A program made the translations under genes and the position numbers. Below, in pieces: positions 55,515-64,000 of a stretch of DNA of 64,000 bases (position 1 is the stretch's first letter; each line of letters starts with the position of its first letter). Location of the stretch: contig NZ_CP113097.1 in assembly GCF_026625125.1 (NCBI RefSeq), positions 4,946,001 through 5,010,000 of the forward strand, given 5' to 3'. This DNA is from Pseudomonas putida. GTDB taxonomy: Bacteria; Pseudomonadota; Gammaproteobacteria; Pseudomonadales; Pseudomonadaceae. Below the pieces are notes generated by a model. That model was not told the DNA's origin. It was given only the letters and a program-made list of their open reading frames with translations, and did no database searches.

Positions 55515-56338
55515 GGCAGGCGCCCCAGGGAAATACGTTCGTGACCGCCCAGGTCCTTGCGGCTGGCCACCTCGATGAAACCTTGCCCGGCCAGCAGAGC
55601 GCGCACCGCCTGTGCCTGGTCGTAGCCGTGTTCCAGCAGCAGCCAGCCACCGGGCAGCAGATGCGCCGGTGCCTGGCCAACGATCAGCCGCAGGTCGTCC
55701 AGGCCATCGGCCCCGGCCACCAGTGCACTGCTGGGCTCGAAGCGCACATCACCGGCAGCCAGGTGCGGGTCTTGGGCAGCGATGTACGGCGGGTTGCTGA
55801 GGATCAGGTCGAAACGCTCCCCGCTCAAGGCACTGAACCAGTGGCTGGCGAGCACCTTCACGTTGCCCAGGCCCAAGCGTTGACGATTACGCTCAGCCAG
55901 CGCTACCGCTTCCTCGACCCGGTCCAGTGCCGTGACCTGCCAGGCCGGGCGCTCGCTGGCCAAGGCCAGCGCTATCGCGCCAGTGCCGGTGCCCAGGTCG
56001 AGCACCTTGGCGGGCGTTGCAGGCTGCAGCTCAAGCGCCGTCTCGACCAGAAGCTCGGTATCAGGGCGCGGAATCAACGTGTGTGGTGCCACTTCCAGGT
56101 CGAGTTTCCAGAAGCCCTGTTGGCCTAGAATGTAGGCAACGGGCTCGCCCCCCCGGCGACGCTCAAGGTAGCCCGCGTAGGTCTGCGCATCCTCGCTGCT
56201 GACGATGCGTTCAGGCCATGTATGCAGGTAGCTGCGAGACTTGCCGATGGCCGCTGCCAGCAGCAGTTCGGCGTCCAGGCGTGCGGTGGGCGAATCCGGC
56301 AATTGCGCAGTGCGCAGCAGGCTGGCGATGATGGTCAT
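55508..56338 (-). CDS. prmC: Peptide chain release factor N5-glutamine methyltransferase
   Basis: The 276-residue enzyme methylates the Gln of the GGQ motif in release factors, including the product of the neighbouring prfA. SAM motif I is VLDLGTGTGAIALALA and the catalytic NPPY lies in LILSNPPYIAAQDPHL. The N-terminal helical domain (ARLDAELLLAAAIGKSRSYL) is typical. ATG at 56338 shares a base with the prfA stop codon (TGATG coupling). Confidence 0.96.
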   Translation of the reverse strand: MTIIASLLRTAQLPDSPTARLDAELLLAAAIGKSRSYLHTWPERIVSSEDAQTYAGYLERRRGGEPVAYILGQQGFWKLDLEVAPHTLIPRPDTELLVETALELQPATPAKVLDLGTGTGAIALALASERPAWQVTALDRVEEAVALAERNRQRLGLGNVKVLASHWFSALSGERFDLILSNPPYIAAQDPHLAAGDVRFEPSSALVAGADGLDDLRLIVGQAPAHLLPGGWLLLEHGYDQAQAVRALLAGQGFIEVASRKDLGGHERISLGRLPC

Positions 56339-57420
56339 CAATCCCCCAGTGCCGCCAGCTGATCAGCCTGGTATTCGGCCAGCAACGGTTCGATCACCGC
56401 GTCCACGCCCCCGGCAAGGATATCGTCGAGGGAATACAAGGTCAGGTTGATACGGTGATCGGTCACCCGCCCCTGTGGATAATTGTAAGTACGGATACGC
56501 TCTGAGCGGTCGCCCGAACCGACCAGCAGTTTACGTTCACTGGCGATGGCGTTCTGCGCCGCGCTGGTCTGCATGTCATTGAGCTTGGCCGACAGCCAGG
56601 ACATGGCTCGGGCGCGGTTCTTGTGCTGCGAACGCTCCTCCTGGCACTCCACCACGATGCCAGTAGGCAAGTGGGTGATGCGAATGGCGGAGTCTGTTTT
56701 GTTGACGTGCTGGCCACCGGCGCCGGATGCGCGGTAGGTGTCCACGCGCAAATCGGCCGGGTTGATCTCGATAGCCACTTGCTCATCCGGCTCGGGCAGC
56801 ACCGCGACAGTACACGCTGAGGTGTGGATACGGCCTTGCGATTCGGTTTCAGGCACCCGCTGCACGCGGTGCGCGCCAGACTCGAACTTGAGCTTGCCGT
56901 AAACGCTGTCGCCTTCGACGCGGGCGATGATCTCTTTATAGCCGCCGTGCTCGCCTTCGTTCTCGGAGAGAATTTCAAGGCGCCAGCCGCGCCGTTCGGC
57001 ATAGCGCGAATACATGCGGAACAGATCGCCCGAGAAGATGGCCGCCTCGTCGCCGCCGGTGCCTGCGCGAATTTCGAGGAACACGTTGCGCCCGTCGTTG
57101 GGGTCTTTAGGCAACAGCATGCGTTGCAGCTGCGACTCCAGCCCCAGCAGTTGCTCCTTGGCTTCGCGTACTTCTTCCACAGCCATTTCGCGCATATCGG
57201 GGTCGGCGTCCTTGAGCAGCGCCTGGGCACCCTCGAGGTCGTCCTGCACCTTGCGCCACTCTTTATAGGCGCCGATCACCGGCTCCACTTCGGCGTATTC
57301 GCGAGAATAGGCGCGAAAGCGCGTTTGGTCGGAAATGACTTCGGCATCACCCAGCAAGGCGGTGAGTTCCTCGAAGCGGTCCTGGAGCGTGTCCAGTTTG
57401 TTCAGCAGCGACGCTTTCAT
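56338..57420 (-). CDS. prfA: Peptide chain release factor 1
   Basis: The 360-residue factor ends translation at UAA and UAG. The RF1 stop-codon motif PxT is seen as P-E-T in [10 protein letters not shown], and the GGQ motif in [17 protein letters not shown], which PrmC methylates. The N-terminal domain and the C-terminal helical part ([21 protein letters not shown] end) are complete. It starts four bases inside hemA (ATGA overlap). Confidence 0.97.
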   Translation of the reverse strand: MKASLLNKLDTLQDRFEELTALLGDAEVISDQTRFRAYSREYAEVEPVIGAYKEWRKVQDDLEGAQALLKDADPDMREMAVEEVREAKEQLLGLESQLQRMLLPKDPNDGRNVFLEIRAGTGGDEAAIFSGDLFRMYSRYAERRGWRLEILSENEGEHGGYKEIIARVEGDSVYGKLKFESGAHRVQRVPETESQGRIHTSACTVAVLPEPDEQVAIEINPADLRVDTYRASGAGGQHVNKTDSAIRITHLPTGIVVECQEERSQHKNRARAMSWLSAKLNDMQTSAAQNAIASERKLLVGSGDRSERIRTYNYPQGRVTDHRINLTLYSLDDILAGGVDAVIEPLLAEYQADQLAALGD

Positions 57421-58694
57421 TGCAAGGATTTGTCCGTCGAGCCCTCGTTGAGGGCAAAGAGTTCCTGGGCCATGGCCAGCGCATCGAGCCGGCCCTCGGC
57501 CGAGAGCTTTTTCAACTGCACGCTGGGCGCATGCAGGAGTTTGTTGGTCAGCCCCCGGGCCAGTTGCGCCAGTACCTCCTCGGGGTTGCCACCGTTGGCC
57601 AGCAGACGCTGGGCCTTTTGCAGTTCTTCGTCGCGCAGGCGCTCGCTTTGCTGGCGATAGGCGCGCAACACATCGACCGCAGCCAGTTCGCGCAGACGCA
57701 CCATGAAGTCTTCGGCGCCCACCGAGACCAGCTCTTCGGCCGCCTGGGCCGCGCCCTGGCGGCTCTTGAGGTTTTCCGCGACCACTTCATGCAGGTCATC
57801 GACGGTATACAGGTACACGTCGTCGAGCTCACCTACCTCCGGCTCGATGTCGCGCGGCACGGCGATGTCGACCATGAAGATCGGCTTGTGCCGGCGCTGC
57901 TTCAGCGCGCTTTCCACCGCGCCCTTGCCCAGGATGGGCAGTTGGCTGGCGGTCGAGCTGATGACGATGTCGCTGTGCGCCAGCTCTTGTGGGATATCGG
58001 CCAGCAACACGGCGTGAGCCCCGAACTGCTCGGCCAGCAGGCTGGCCCGCTCCAGTGTACGGTTGGCCACGACGATACGGCGCACGCCCTGCTCATGCAG
58101 GTGACGAGCAACCAGGGTGATGGTTTCACCGGCGCCGATCAGCAGTGCCTGGCTGCGCCCCAGGTCGCTGAAGATCTGCCGCGCCAGGCTGACCGCGGCG
58201 AACGCCACCGACACCGGGTTCTCGCCGATCGCGGTGTCGGTGCGCACCTGTTTGGCTGCGCTGAAGGTGGCCTGGAACAGGCGCCCGAGGAGCGGGCCCA
58301 CGGTGCCAGCCTCACGCGCCACGGCATACGCCGACTTCATCTGGCCGAGGATCTGCGGTTCGCCAAGTACCAGCGAGTCGAGGCCCGAGGCAACCCGCAT
58401 CATGTGCCTGACGGCATCATGCTCTTCATGGATGTAGGCACTGGCGCGCAGCTCATCCAGGCTAAGGCGGTGATAATCGGCCAGCCACTGCAGGACCGCC
58501 TCGGCGGACAACTGATCCTGTTCTATATAGAGCTCGCTGCGGTTGCAGGTCGACAGGATCGCCGCCTCACGGCTGGCGGTCAGCCGACAAAGCTGCTGCA
58601 GGGCGTCGACCAGCTGCTCTGGGGTAAACGCCACGCGCTCGCGTACGTCTACCGAGGCAGTCTTATGGTTGATACCAAGTGCAAGAAAGGCCAT
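57417..58694 (-). CDS. hemA: Glutamyl-tRNA reductase
   Basis: The 425-residue enzyme reduces glutamyl-tRNA to glutamate semialdehyde, the first step of C5 porphyrin synthesis. [15 protein letters not shown] is the N-terminal signature, [12 protein letters not shown] holds the catalytic Cys, then [20 protein letters not shown], the NADPH site [15 protein letters not shown] and [17 protein letters not shown] at 58694 matches the family start; the frame continues upstream to 58856 without similarity. It heads the hemA-prfA-prmC-moeB-murI operon, a known gene order in pseudomonads. Confidence 0.97.
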   Translation of the reverse strand: MAFLALGINHKTASVDVRERVAFTPEQLVDALQQLCRLTASREAAILSTCNRSELYIEQDQLSAEAVLQWLADYHRLSLDELRASAYIHEEHDAVRHMMRVASGLDSLVLGEPQILGQMKSAYAVAREAGTVGPLLGRLFQATFSAAKQVRTDTAIGENPVSVAFAAVSLARQIFSDLGRSQALLIGAGETITLVARHLHEQGVRRIVVANRTLERASLLAEQFGAHAVLLADIPQELAHSDIVISSTASQLPILGKGAVESALKQRRHKPIFMVDIAVPRDIEPEVGELDDVYLYTVDDLHEVVAENLKSRQGAAQAAEELVSVGAEDFMVRLRELAAVDVLRAYRQQSERLRDEELQKAQRLLANGGNPEEVLAQLARGLTNKLLHAPSVQLKKLSAEGRLDALAMAQELFALNEGSTDKSLQ

Positions 58695-59127
58695 GCAAGG
58701 TCGCTGGTTGTGACGAGAAGCCGATAATTGTCCTCTTTCGCAGGTTTTAGAACAACCACCGTTCGCTATTGTCGTGAGGGTGAGGGGCGCAGGCCGCGCA
58801 ACCTTGCCAACCCCTCGCCTGGAGCCATTGCCCCTGGGCCACGAAACCCATGTCAAAAAATGGCCAGGGAGCGGGAAACATGCCCTTTATCGCCTATAAA
58901 AATCGACGATATCCAGGCTCAAGCCCTTGGCCAACACTTAAAAGCAGTCAGACTGGCGCGTTGCCGAGCCGGCGGCGACAAGCCACAGGGCAGTGAACAT
59001 CCCACCTACCCCGCTGTCCCACCTAATCACCAGCAACGCTGTAAAGCACGACCTTCGCAGGTGGGTTTGCCCCCGCGCTTGTGTCATCATGCTCCGACCG
59101 CCGGTAAGTCCTTCTAAGCCTCTTCAT
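58695..59127. other. Intergenic gap between divergent hemA and TPR lipoprotein
   Basis: This 433-base region holds the divergent promoters of hemA and the TPR gene. A weak -35-like TTGTTC with a following AATTAT-type -10 can be drawn for hemA, but spacing is poor. I see no gene, riboswitch or repeat in it. Confidence 0.3.
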
Positions 59128-60849
59128 ATGAACAGACCCTACGCACTGCTGCTTGCCTTCGCCCTGCTCCAGGGCTGCCAGAGCCTGGCCCCACACAAGG
59201 CCGAGCCTCCCGTTGCCGAAGCCGGCAAGGCAGAGGCCGACAAGCCCGTGGTGTATGGGTCGTTCAAGCAGGACACGCTCTACAGCCTGCTGGTGGCCGA
59301 ACTCGCCGGCCAGCGCAACCGGTTCGATATCGCCCTGGCCAATTACACCGACCAGGCCGAGAAAACCCAGGACCCGGGCGTGTCCGAGCGCGCCTACCGC
59401 ATCGCCGAGTACCTCGGCGCCGACGAGCCGGCCCTGGACAGCGCACTGATCTGGGCCCGCAACGACCCACAGAACCTCGACGCCCAGCGCGCCGCTGCCA
59501 TCCAGCTGGCGCGGGCAGGCCGCTATGACGACTCCATGACCTATATGGAGAAGGTGCTGCAAGGCCAGGGCGACACGCATTTCGATTTCCTCGCCCTGTC
59601 GGCCGCCGAAACCGACCAGAGCACCCGCGACGGCCTGATGCAGAGTTTCGACCGCCTGCTGGTCAAGTACCCCGACAACAACCAGCTGGTGTTCGGCAAG
59701 GCCCTGTTGCTGAATCAGGATGGCAAGGCTGAAGAAGCCCTCGAGCTGCTTGAGTCGCACCCGGCGCAAAATGGCGAGATCGCTTCGACCCTGCTGCGCG
59801 CCCGCCTGCTCCAGGCCCTGGACCGCGGCCCGGAAGCGCTGCCGCTGCTGCGCGGGGCGATCCGCGACAACCCAGACGACAAGCGCCTGCGGCTGACCTA
59901 TGCGCGCACCCTGGTCGAACAGGACCGCATCGCCGATGCCAAGGCCGAGTTCATCAGCCTGGTCCAGCAATACCCCGATGATGACGAGCTGCGTTACTCG
60001 CTGGCGCTGGTATGCCTGGAGAACAAGGACTGGGATGAGGCCGAGAGCTACCTGCGCGAGCTGATCGAGCGTGACAGCAACGTCGACGCCGCCCACCTGA
60101 ACCTGGGCCGCATTGCCGAAGAACGCCACGACCCCGCCGGAGCCCTGAGCGAATACGCGCTGGTCGGCCCGGGCCCGGATTACCTGCCGGCACAATTGCG
60201 CCAGGCCGATATCCTGATCGCCAACGGCCGTGGCACCGAGGCGTCCCGCCAGCTGGCCCAGGCCCGCGAGGCGCAGCCGGAGCTCGCCATCCAGCTTTAC
60301 CTGATCGAGTCGGAAAGCTACAGCAACAACAACAAGGACGCCCAGGCCAACCAGGTGCTGCAACAGGCCATCCAGCGCTACCCGGACGACCTCAACCTGC
60401 TTTACACCCGCGCCATGCTCGCCGAAAAGCGTGACGACCTGCCGCAGATGGAAAAAGACCTGCGCGCCATCATCGCTCGCGAACCGGAAAACGCCATGGC
60501 GCTGAACGCCCTGGGTTATACCCTGGCCGACCGCACAACCCGTTACACTGAAGCCAAGGCCCTGATCGACAAGGCCTATGAGCTATCCCCGGACGACCCG
60601 GCAATCCTCGACAGCAAGGGCTGGGTCGCCTACCGCCTGGGTAACCTCGAGGAGGCCGAGCGTTACCTGCGCCAGGCCCTTGAGCGCTTCCCCGACCATG
60701 AAGTGGCTGCTCACCTGGGCGAGGTTCTGTGGGCCAACGGCAAGCGCCGTGAAGCTCGCCATGTCTGGGCCAAGGCCTTCGAGGCCCAGCCCGACAGCCC
60801 TATCCTGCGCAAGACCGTCTTGCGCCTGACCGGATCCGAGACCCTTTAA
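59128..60849 (+). CDS. Tetratricopeptide repeat outer-membrane lipoprotein
   Basis: The 573-residue protein has a lipoprotein signal peptide with lipobox LLQGC (Cys17). A Pro/Ala-rich linker is followed by about a dozen TPR units from residue 60 to the end; an example is [20 protein letters not shown], with later [20 protein letters not shown]. It is the common pseudomonad lipoprotein encoded before lolB, with no known enzyme role; an assembly or scaffold function in the envelope is likely. It is four bases upstream of lolB. Confidence 0.93.
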   Translation: MNRPYALLLAFALLQGCQSLAPHKAEPPVAEAGKAEADKPVVYGSFKQDTLYSLLVAELAGQRNRFDIALANYTDQAEKTQDPGVSERAYRIAEYLGADEPALDSALIWARNDPQNLDAQRAAAIQLARAGRYDDSMTYMEKVLQGQGDTHFDFLALSAAETDQSTRDGLMQSFDRLLVKYPDNNQLVFGKALLLNQDGKAEEALELLESHPAQNGEIASTLLRARLLQALDRGPEALPLLRGAIRDNPDDKRLRLTYARTLVEQDRIADAKAEFISLVQQYPDDDELRYSLALVCLENKDWDEAESYLRELIERDSNVDAAHLNLGRIAEERHDPAGALSEYALVGPGPDYLPAQLRQADILIANGRGTEASRQLAQAREAQPELAIQLYLIESESYSNNNKDAQANQVLQQAIQRYPDDLNLLYTRAMLAEKRDDLPQMEKDLRAIIAREPENAMALNALGYTLADRTTRYTEAKALIDKAYELSPDDPAILDSKGWVAYRLGNLEEAERYLRQALERFPDHEVAAHLGEVLWANGKRREARHVWAKAFEAQPDSPILRKTVLRLTGSETL

Positions 60850-60853
60850 CGCC

Positions 60854-61471
60854 ATGTTTTTGCGCCATTGCATCACCTTCACCCTGATCGCCCTGCTGGC
60901 TGGCTGTGCCGGCTTCGGTAGCCGCGAGGCCCTTCAAGGCCACGGCGACCCACAGCAGTGGCGCACCCATAAAGAGCAATTGAGCAGCCTCGATGGCTGG
61001 CAGATCAACGGCAAGGTCGGCATACGCGCGCCGCGCGACTCCGGCAGTGGCACGCTGTTCTGGTTGCAGCGCCAGGACTATTACGACATCCGTCTGGCCG
61101 GCCCGCTGGGCCGAGGCGCAGCACGCCTGACCGGCCGCCCCGGTGGTGTGGTACTGGAAGTAGCCAACCAGGGCCGCTACGAAGCCGCCAGCCCCGAAGC
61201 GTTGCTGGAAGAACAGCTGGGCTGGCAGTTGCCGGTGTCGCACCTGGTCTGGTGGGTGCGCGGCCTGCCCGCTCCCGACAGCAAGAGCAAGCTGACCCTC
61301 GATGGCGACAGCCGCTTGGCCAGCCTGGACCAGGACGGCTGGCAGGTGCAGTACCTGAGCTACACCGAGCAGAACGGCTACTGGCTGCCCGAGCGCCTGA
61401 AACTGCACGGCAAGGACCTCGACGTGACCCTGGTGGTCAAGGACTGGCAGCCGCGCCAGCTGGGGCACTGA
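60854..61471 (+). CDS. lolB: Outer-membrane lipoprotein receptor LolB
   Basis: The 205-residue lipoprotein has the signal peptide and lipobox LLAGC (Cys18), then the LolB fold: [41 protein letters not shown] and [16 protein letters not shown]. LolB takes lipoproteins from LolA and inserts them into the outer membrane. It is in tight order with the TPR gene upstream and ispE downstream, a standard arrangement. Confidence 0.96.
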   Translation: MFLRHCITFTLIALLAGCAGFGSREALQGHGDPQQWRTHKEQLSSLDGWQINGKVGIRAPRDSGSGTLFWLQRQDYYDIRLAGPLGRGAARLTGRPGGVVLEVANQGRYEAASPEALLEEQLGWQLPVSHLVWWVRGLPAPDSKSKLTLDGDSRLASLDQDGWQVQYLSYTEQNGYWLPERLKLHGKDLDVTLVVKDWQPRQLGH

Positions 61472-61474
61472 CCG

Positions 61475-62335
61475 ATGCACAGGCTCACCCTGCCCGCCCC
61501 GGCCAAGCTCAACCTGTGGCTGCACATCATCGGCCGCCGTCCGGACGGTTACCACGAACTGGAAACCGTCTTCCAGTTTCTCGAGCACGGCGACGAACTG
61601 ACCTTCGCCCTGCGTGAAGACGGCGCGATCCGCCTGCACACCGAAATCGAAGCGGTGCCCCACGACAGCAACCTGATCGTGCGCGCCGCGCGCAAGCTGC
61701 AGGAACAGTCCGGCACCGGGCTTGGCGCCGATATCTGGCTGACCAAGGTGCTGCCCATGGGCGGCGGTATCGGCGGCGGAAGCTCGGATGCCGCGACCAC
61801 ATTGCTGGCGCTGGCGCACCTGTGGCAACTGGATTGGGACGAAGATCGCCTGGCGGCCCTGGGCCTGACACTAGGCGCCGACGTCCCGGTGTTCGTCCGT
61901 GGCCATGCTGCATTCGCCCAAGGTGTGGGTGAGCAACTGACCCCGGTCGACCCGGCAGAACCCTGGTACGTCGTGCTGGTGCCGCAAGTGTCTGTCAGCA
62001 CAGTAGAAATTTTTTCGCATCCACAGTTGACACGTGATTCCCTCCCCCTTAAGATGCGCCCCGTTCCCGAGGGAAACAGTCGAAATGACTGCCAACCGGT
62101 GGTAGAGCAAAGTTACCCGGAAGTTCGCAACGCGTTGAATTCACTGGGTAAATTTACTGAAGCTCGATTAACCGGCACTGGAAGTTGCGTGTTTGGGGCC
62201 TTCCCAAGCAAAGCCGAAGCTGATAAAGTTCTGGCCCTTCTTTCAGCGACCCAAACAGGGTTTGTGGCGAAAGGAAGCAATGTTTCGATGTTGCATCGCA
62301 AGCTGCAAAGTCTGGTCAAGAAGTCGAGTGCATAG
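61475..62335 (+). CDS. ispE: 4-diphosphocytidyl-2-C-methyl-D-erythritol kinase
   Basis: The 286-residue GHMP kinase phosphorylates CDP-methylerythritol in the MEP isoprenoid pathway. [22 protein letters not shown] is split by the conserved Lys and the substrate contact; the ATP-loop [17 protein letters not shown] is unmistakable; LGADVPVF has the catalytic Asp. The C-terminal [10 protein letters not shown] is also typical. ATG at 61475 is three bases beyond the lolB stop. The tRNA-Gln gene follows by 19 bases. Confidence 0.97.
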   Translation: MHRLTLPAPAKLNLWLHIIGRRPDGYHELETVFQFLEHGDELTFALREDGAIRLHTEIEAVPHDSNLIVRAARKLQEQSGTGLGADIWLTKVLPMGGGIGGGSSDAATTLLALAHLWQLDWDEDRLAALGLTLGADVPVFVRGHAAFAQGVGEQLTPVDPAEPWYVVLVPQVSVSTVEIFSHPQLTRDSLPLKMRPVPEGNSRNDCQPVVEQSYPEVRNALNSLGKFTEARLTGTGSCVFGAFPSKAEADKVLALLSATQTGFVAKGSNVSMLHRKLQSLVKKSSA

Positions 62336-62354
62336 CGCTCGCAGCAACAGATAC

Positions 62355-62429
62355 AGGGGCGTCGCCAAGCGGTAAGGCAGCAGGTTTTGATCCTGCCATG
62401 CGTTGGTTCGAATCCAGCCGCCCCTGCCA
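62355..62429 (+). tRNA. tRNA-Gln (anticodon TTG)
   Basis: The 75-base gene folds into a full cloverleaf. The acceptor stem is AGGGGCG (62355-62361) with CGCCCCT, followed by encoded GCCA. The anticodon stem GCAGG/CCTGC encloses TTTTGAT, giving anticodon TTG for CAA. The T arm has GGTTCGAATCC. It lies between ispE and prs, so it may be cut from a longer transcript; this placement is common in gamma-proteobacteria. Confidence 0.95.
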
Positions 62430-62477
62430 TTTTCCTTATACTCATCCAGGTATACCCTCAGCCTCCAGGTACTGCGC

Positions 62478-63419
62478 GTGTCCAAGATGATGGTCTTTAC
62501 GGGGAACGCTAACCCCGATCTGGCTCGGCGTGTCGTACGTCAGCTGCATATCCCTCTCGGTGACGTCTCTGTCGGTAAATTCTCCGACGGTGAGATCAGC
62601 ACTGAGATCAATGAAAATGTCCGCGGTAAAGACGTCTTCATTATTCAGCCGACCTGTGCCCCGACCAACGATAACCTGATGGAACTGGTAGTGATGGCCG
62701 ACGCCTTCCGCCGCTCCTCAGCATCCCGAATCACCGCCGTGATTCCTTACTTCGGATACGCCCGCCAGGACCGCCGTCCGCGTTCGGCACGTGTAGCCAT
62801 CAGCGCCAAAGTCGTCGCTGACATGCTCACTGTCGTGGGTATCGACCGTGTTCTCACCGTCGACCTGCACGCTGACCAGATCCAGGGTTTCTTCGATATC
62901 CCGGTCGACAACATCTACGGCTCGCCCGTACTGGTCGACGATATCGAAGACCAGCGTTTCGAGAACCTGATGATCGTCTCCCCGGACATCGGTGGTGTCG
63001 TGCGCGCACGTGCCGTCGCCAAGTCCCTGGGTGTCGACCTGGGTATCATCGACAAACGCCGTGAAAAGGCCAACCACTCCGAAGTCATGCACATCATCGG
63101 CGACGTCGAAGGGCGCACTTGCATCCTGGTAGACGACATGGTCGATACCGCCGGCACCCTGTGCCATGCGGCCAAGGCACTGAAAGAACACGGCGCGGCC
63201 AAGGTTTATGCCTATTGCACGCACCCTGTCCTCTCGGGCCGTGCGATCGAGAACATCGAGAAGTCGGTACTGGACGAGCTGGTGGTGACCAACACCGTTC
63301 CGCTGTCCGCCGCTGCTCAAGCCTGTGACCGTATCCGCCAGCTGGATATCGCACCGGTTGTCGCTGAAGCGGTCCGCCGTATCAGCAATGAAGAATCGAT
63401 CAGTGCGATGTTCCGCTAA
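62478..63419 (+). CDS. prs: Ribose-phosphate pyrophosphokinase (PRPP synthetase)
   Basis: The 313-residue enzyme makes PRPP from ribose 5-phosphate and ATP for nucleotide, NAD and His/Trp synthesis, and so feeds the Hpt, Upp and NadC enzymes also encoded here. Features are [29 protein letters not shown], the metal/PRPP loop [12 protein letters not shown] and [14 protein letters not shown]. The start is GTG at 62478 (MSKMMVF once initiated), after AGGT; this gives the 313 residues usual for Pseudomonas. It follows the tRNA by 48 bases. Confidence 0.96.
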   Translation: MSKMMVFTGNANPDLARRVVRQLHIPLGDVSVGKFSDGEISTEINENVRGKDVFIIQPTCAPTNDNLMELVVMADAFRRSSASRITAVIPYFGYARQDRRPRSARVAISAKVVADMLTVVGIDRVLTVDLHADQIQGFFDIPVDNIYGSPVLVDDIEDQRFENLMIVSPDIGGVVRARAVAKSLGVDLGIIDKRREKANHSEVMHIIGDVEGRTCILVDDMVDTAGTLCHAAKALKEHGAAKVYAYCTHPVLSGRAIENIEKSVLDELVVTNTVPLSAAAQACDRIRQLDIAPVVAEAVRRISNEESISAMFR

Positions 63420-63443
63420 GCGGAACAGGTACTGATATGAAGC

Positions 63444-63479
63444 GCCCCGCCCCAACATGTGTTGGGGCGGGGCTTTTTT
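63444..63479 (+). terminator. Intrinsic terminator after prs
   Basis: GCCCCGCCCCAACA pairs with TGTTGGGGCGGGGC over a very small loop, followed by six T. It lies 24 bases past prs and before rplY, which must then have its own promoter or use read-through. Confidence 0.93.
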
Positions 63480-63537
63480 GCCATCCCCGTTGGCGCTGGT
63501 CGCAAACGCCCTCGGGGGGCTATTTTGGAGAAACAAA

Positions 63538-64000
63538 ATGACTGATTTCACTCTGAACGCCCAAGTGCGTAGTGACCTGGGGAAAGGTGCGAGCCGCCGC
63601 CTGCGTCACACCGCCAACATCCCAGCCGTTGTATACGGTGGCGATAAAGAAGCTCAATCCCTGACCATCGTGGCCAAGGAAATCGCCAAGCTGTTCGAAA
63701 ACGAAGCTGCCTTCAGCCACGTTATCGAGCTGAACGTCGACGGCGCCAAGCAGAACGTCGTAGTCAAGGCCATGCAGCGCCACCCGGCCAAAGGCTTCAT
63801 CATGCACGCCGACTTCGTTCGCGTCGTTGCTGGCCAGAAGCTGACCGCTGTTGTTCCAGTGCACTTCATCAACGAAGAAGCACCGGTCAAGAAAGGCGGC
63901 GAGATCTCGCACGTTGAATCGCAGATCGAAGTTTCCTGCGAAGCCAAAGACCTGCCTGAGTTCATCGAAGTCGACCTGGGCAATGCTGAAATCGGCACCA
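63538..64000 (+). CDS. rplY: 50S ribosomal protein L25 / general stress protein Ctc (partial)
   Basis: The first 154 codons are in the window; the gene runs off the right edge. It starts [20 protein letters not shown] and [14 protein letters not shown], the L25 domain that binds 5S rRNA, and continues past residue 95 into the C-terminal beta domain of the long Ctc/TL5 form ([18 protein letters not shown]). GGAG precedes ATG at 63538 by eight bases. It is next to prs, as is usual in pseudomonads, where pth normally follows. Confidence 0.96.
   Translation, partial: MTDFTLNAQVRSDLGKGASRRLRHTANIPAVVYGGDKEAQSLTIVAKEIAKLFENEAAFSHVIELNVDGAKQNVVVKAMQRHPAKGFIMHADFVRVVAGQKLTAVVPVHFINEEAPVKKGGEISHVESQIEVSCEAKDLPEFIEVDLGNAEIGT

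Overview
The window is chromosomal DNA of a Pseudomonas, most likely of the Pseudomonas putida group. It is GC-rich and densely coded. It carries the neighbourhood ampE-ampD, nadC, trxB, cysZ, pta, mqo, hpt/upp-uraA, hemH, phrB, pagL, murI-moeB-prmC-prfA-hemA and lolB-ispE-tRNA-Gln-prs-rplY, which I recognise from P. putida genomes (from memory, in inverse order). P. putida-type REP elements sit in several gaps. The window opens in the last 50 codons of a TatD-family gene and closes inside rplY (ribosomal protein L25).

Layout. 1-6 kb: a transmembrane chemoreceptor, the AmpE/AmpD cell-wall recycling pair and a DUF1631 protein. 6-18 kb: nadC, trxB, cysZ, a small orphan gene with a hairpin at its ribosome binding site, a soluble BdlA-like PAS chemoreceptor, a glycosyltransferase, an Old Yellow Enzyme, glutathione peroxidase, slyD and pta. 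17-24 kb: an OmpA-like lipoprotein, an MBL hydrolase, a kinase/response-regulator-TPR pair and a MalT-like LuxR regulator. 24-30 kb: a DUF1329/DUF1302/acyl-CoA synthetase cluster, probably for an acyl substrate, and a hydroxyacid dehydrogenase. 31-39 kb: rsmC, a yybP-ykoY manganese riboswitch driving a GDT1-family exporter, an M48 protease, an AT-richer M60 metallopeptidase insertion, an SRAP protein, small genes, an acyltransferase and a YajG lipoprotein. 40-47 kb: mqo with a 600-bp leader and a duplicated 3' flank, small genes, purine and uracil salvage, and hemH. 48-53 kb: a cluster with renalase-like oxidase, YbgA, a LitR/CarH-type MerR regulator, photolyase and a degenerate SDR, with two matching TGTACA operators. 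53-64 kb: pagL, then two housekeeping runs.

The most system-like part is the 47-53 kb photolyase cluster. It has a MerR regulator without a recognisable cobalamin motif and two operators of the form TRTACA-N12-TGTACA. It lies head-to-head with a TIGR01777-hemH pair, which suggests joint control of DNA repair, flavin/NAD repair and porphyrin handling in light. Other items for follow-up are the manganese riboswitch with competing helices, two places where 3' coding sequence was duplicated beside REP elements (pta and mqo), the signal-less M60 peptidase, and the hairpin that covers the ribosome binding site of the orphan gene at 9.36 kb. Function calls rest on recognisable motifs and gene order read by eye; no database search was run.
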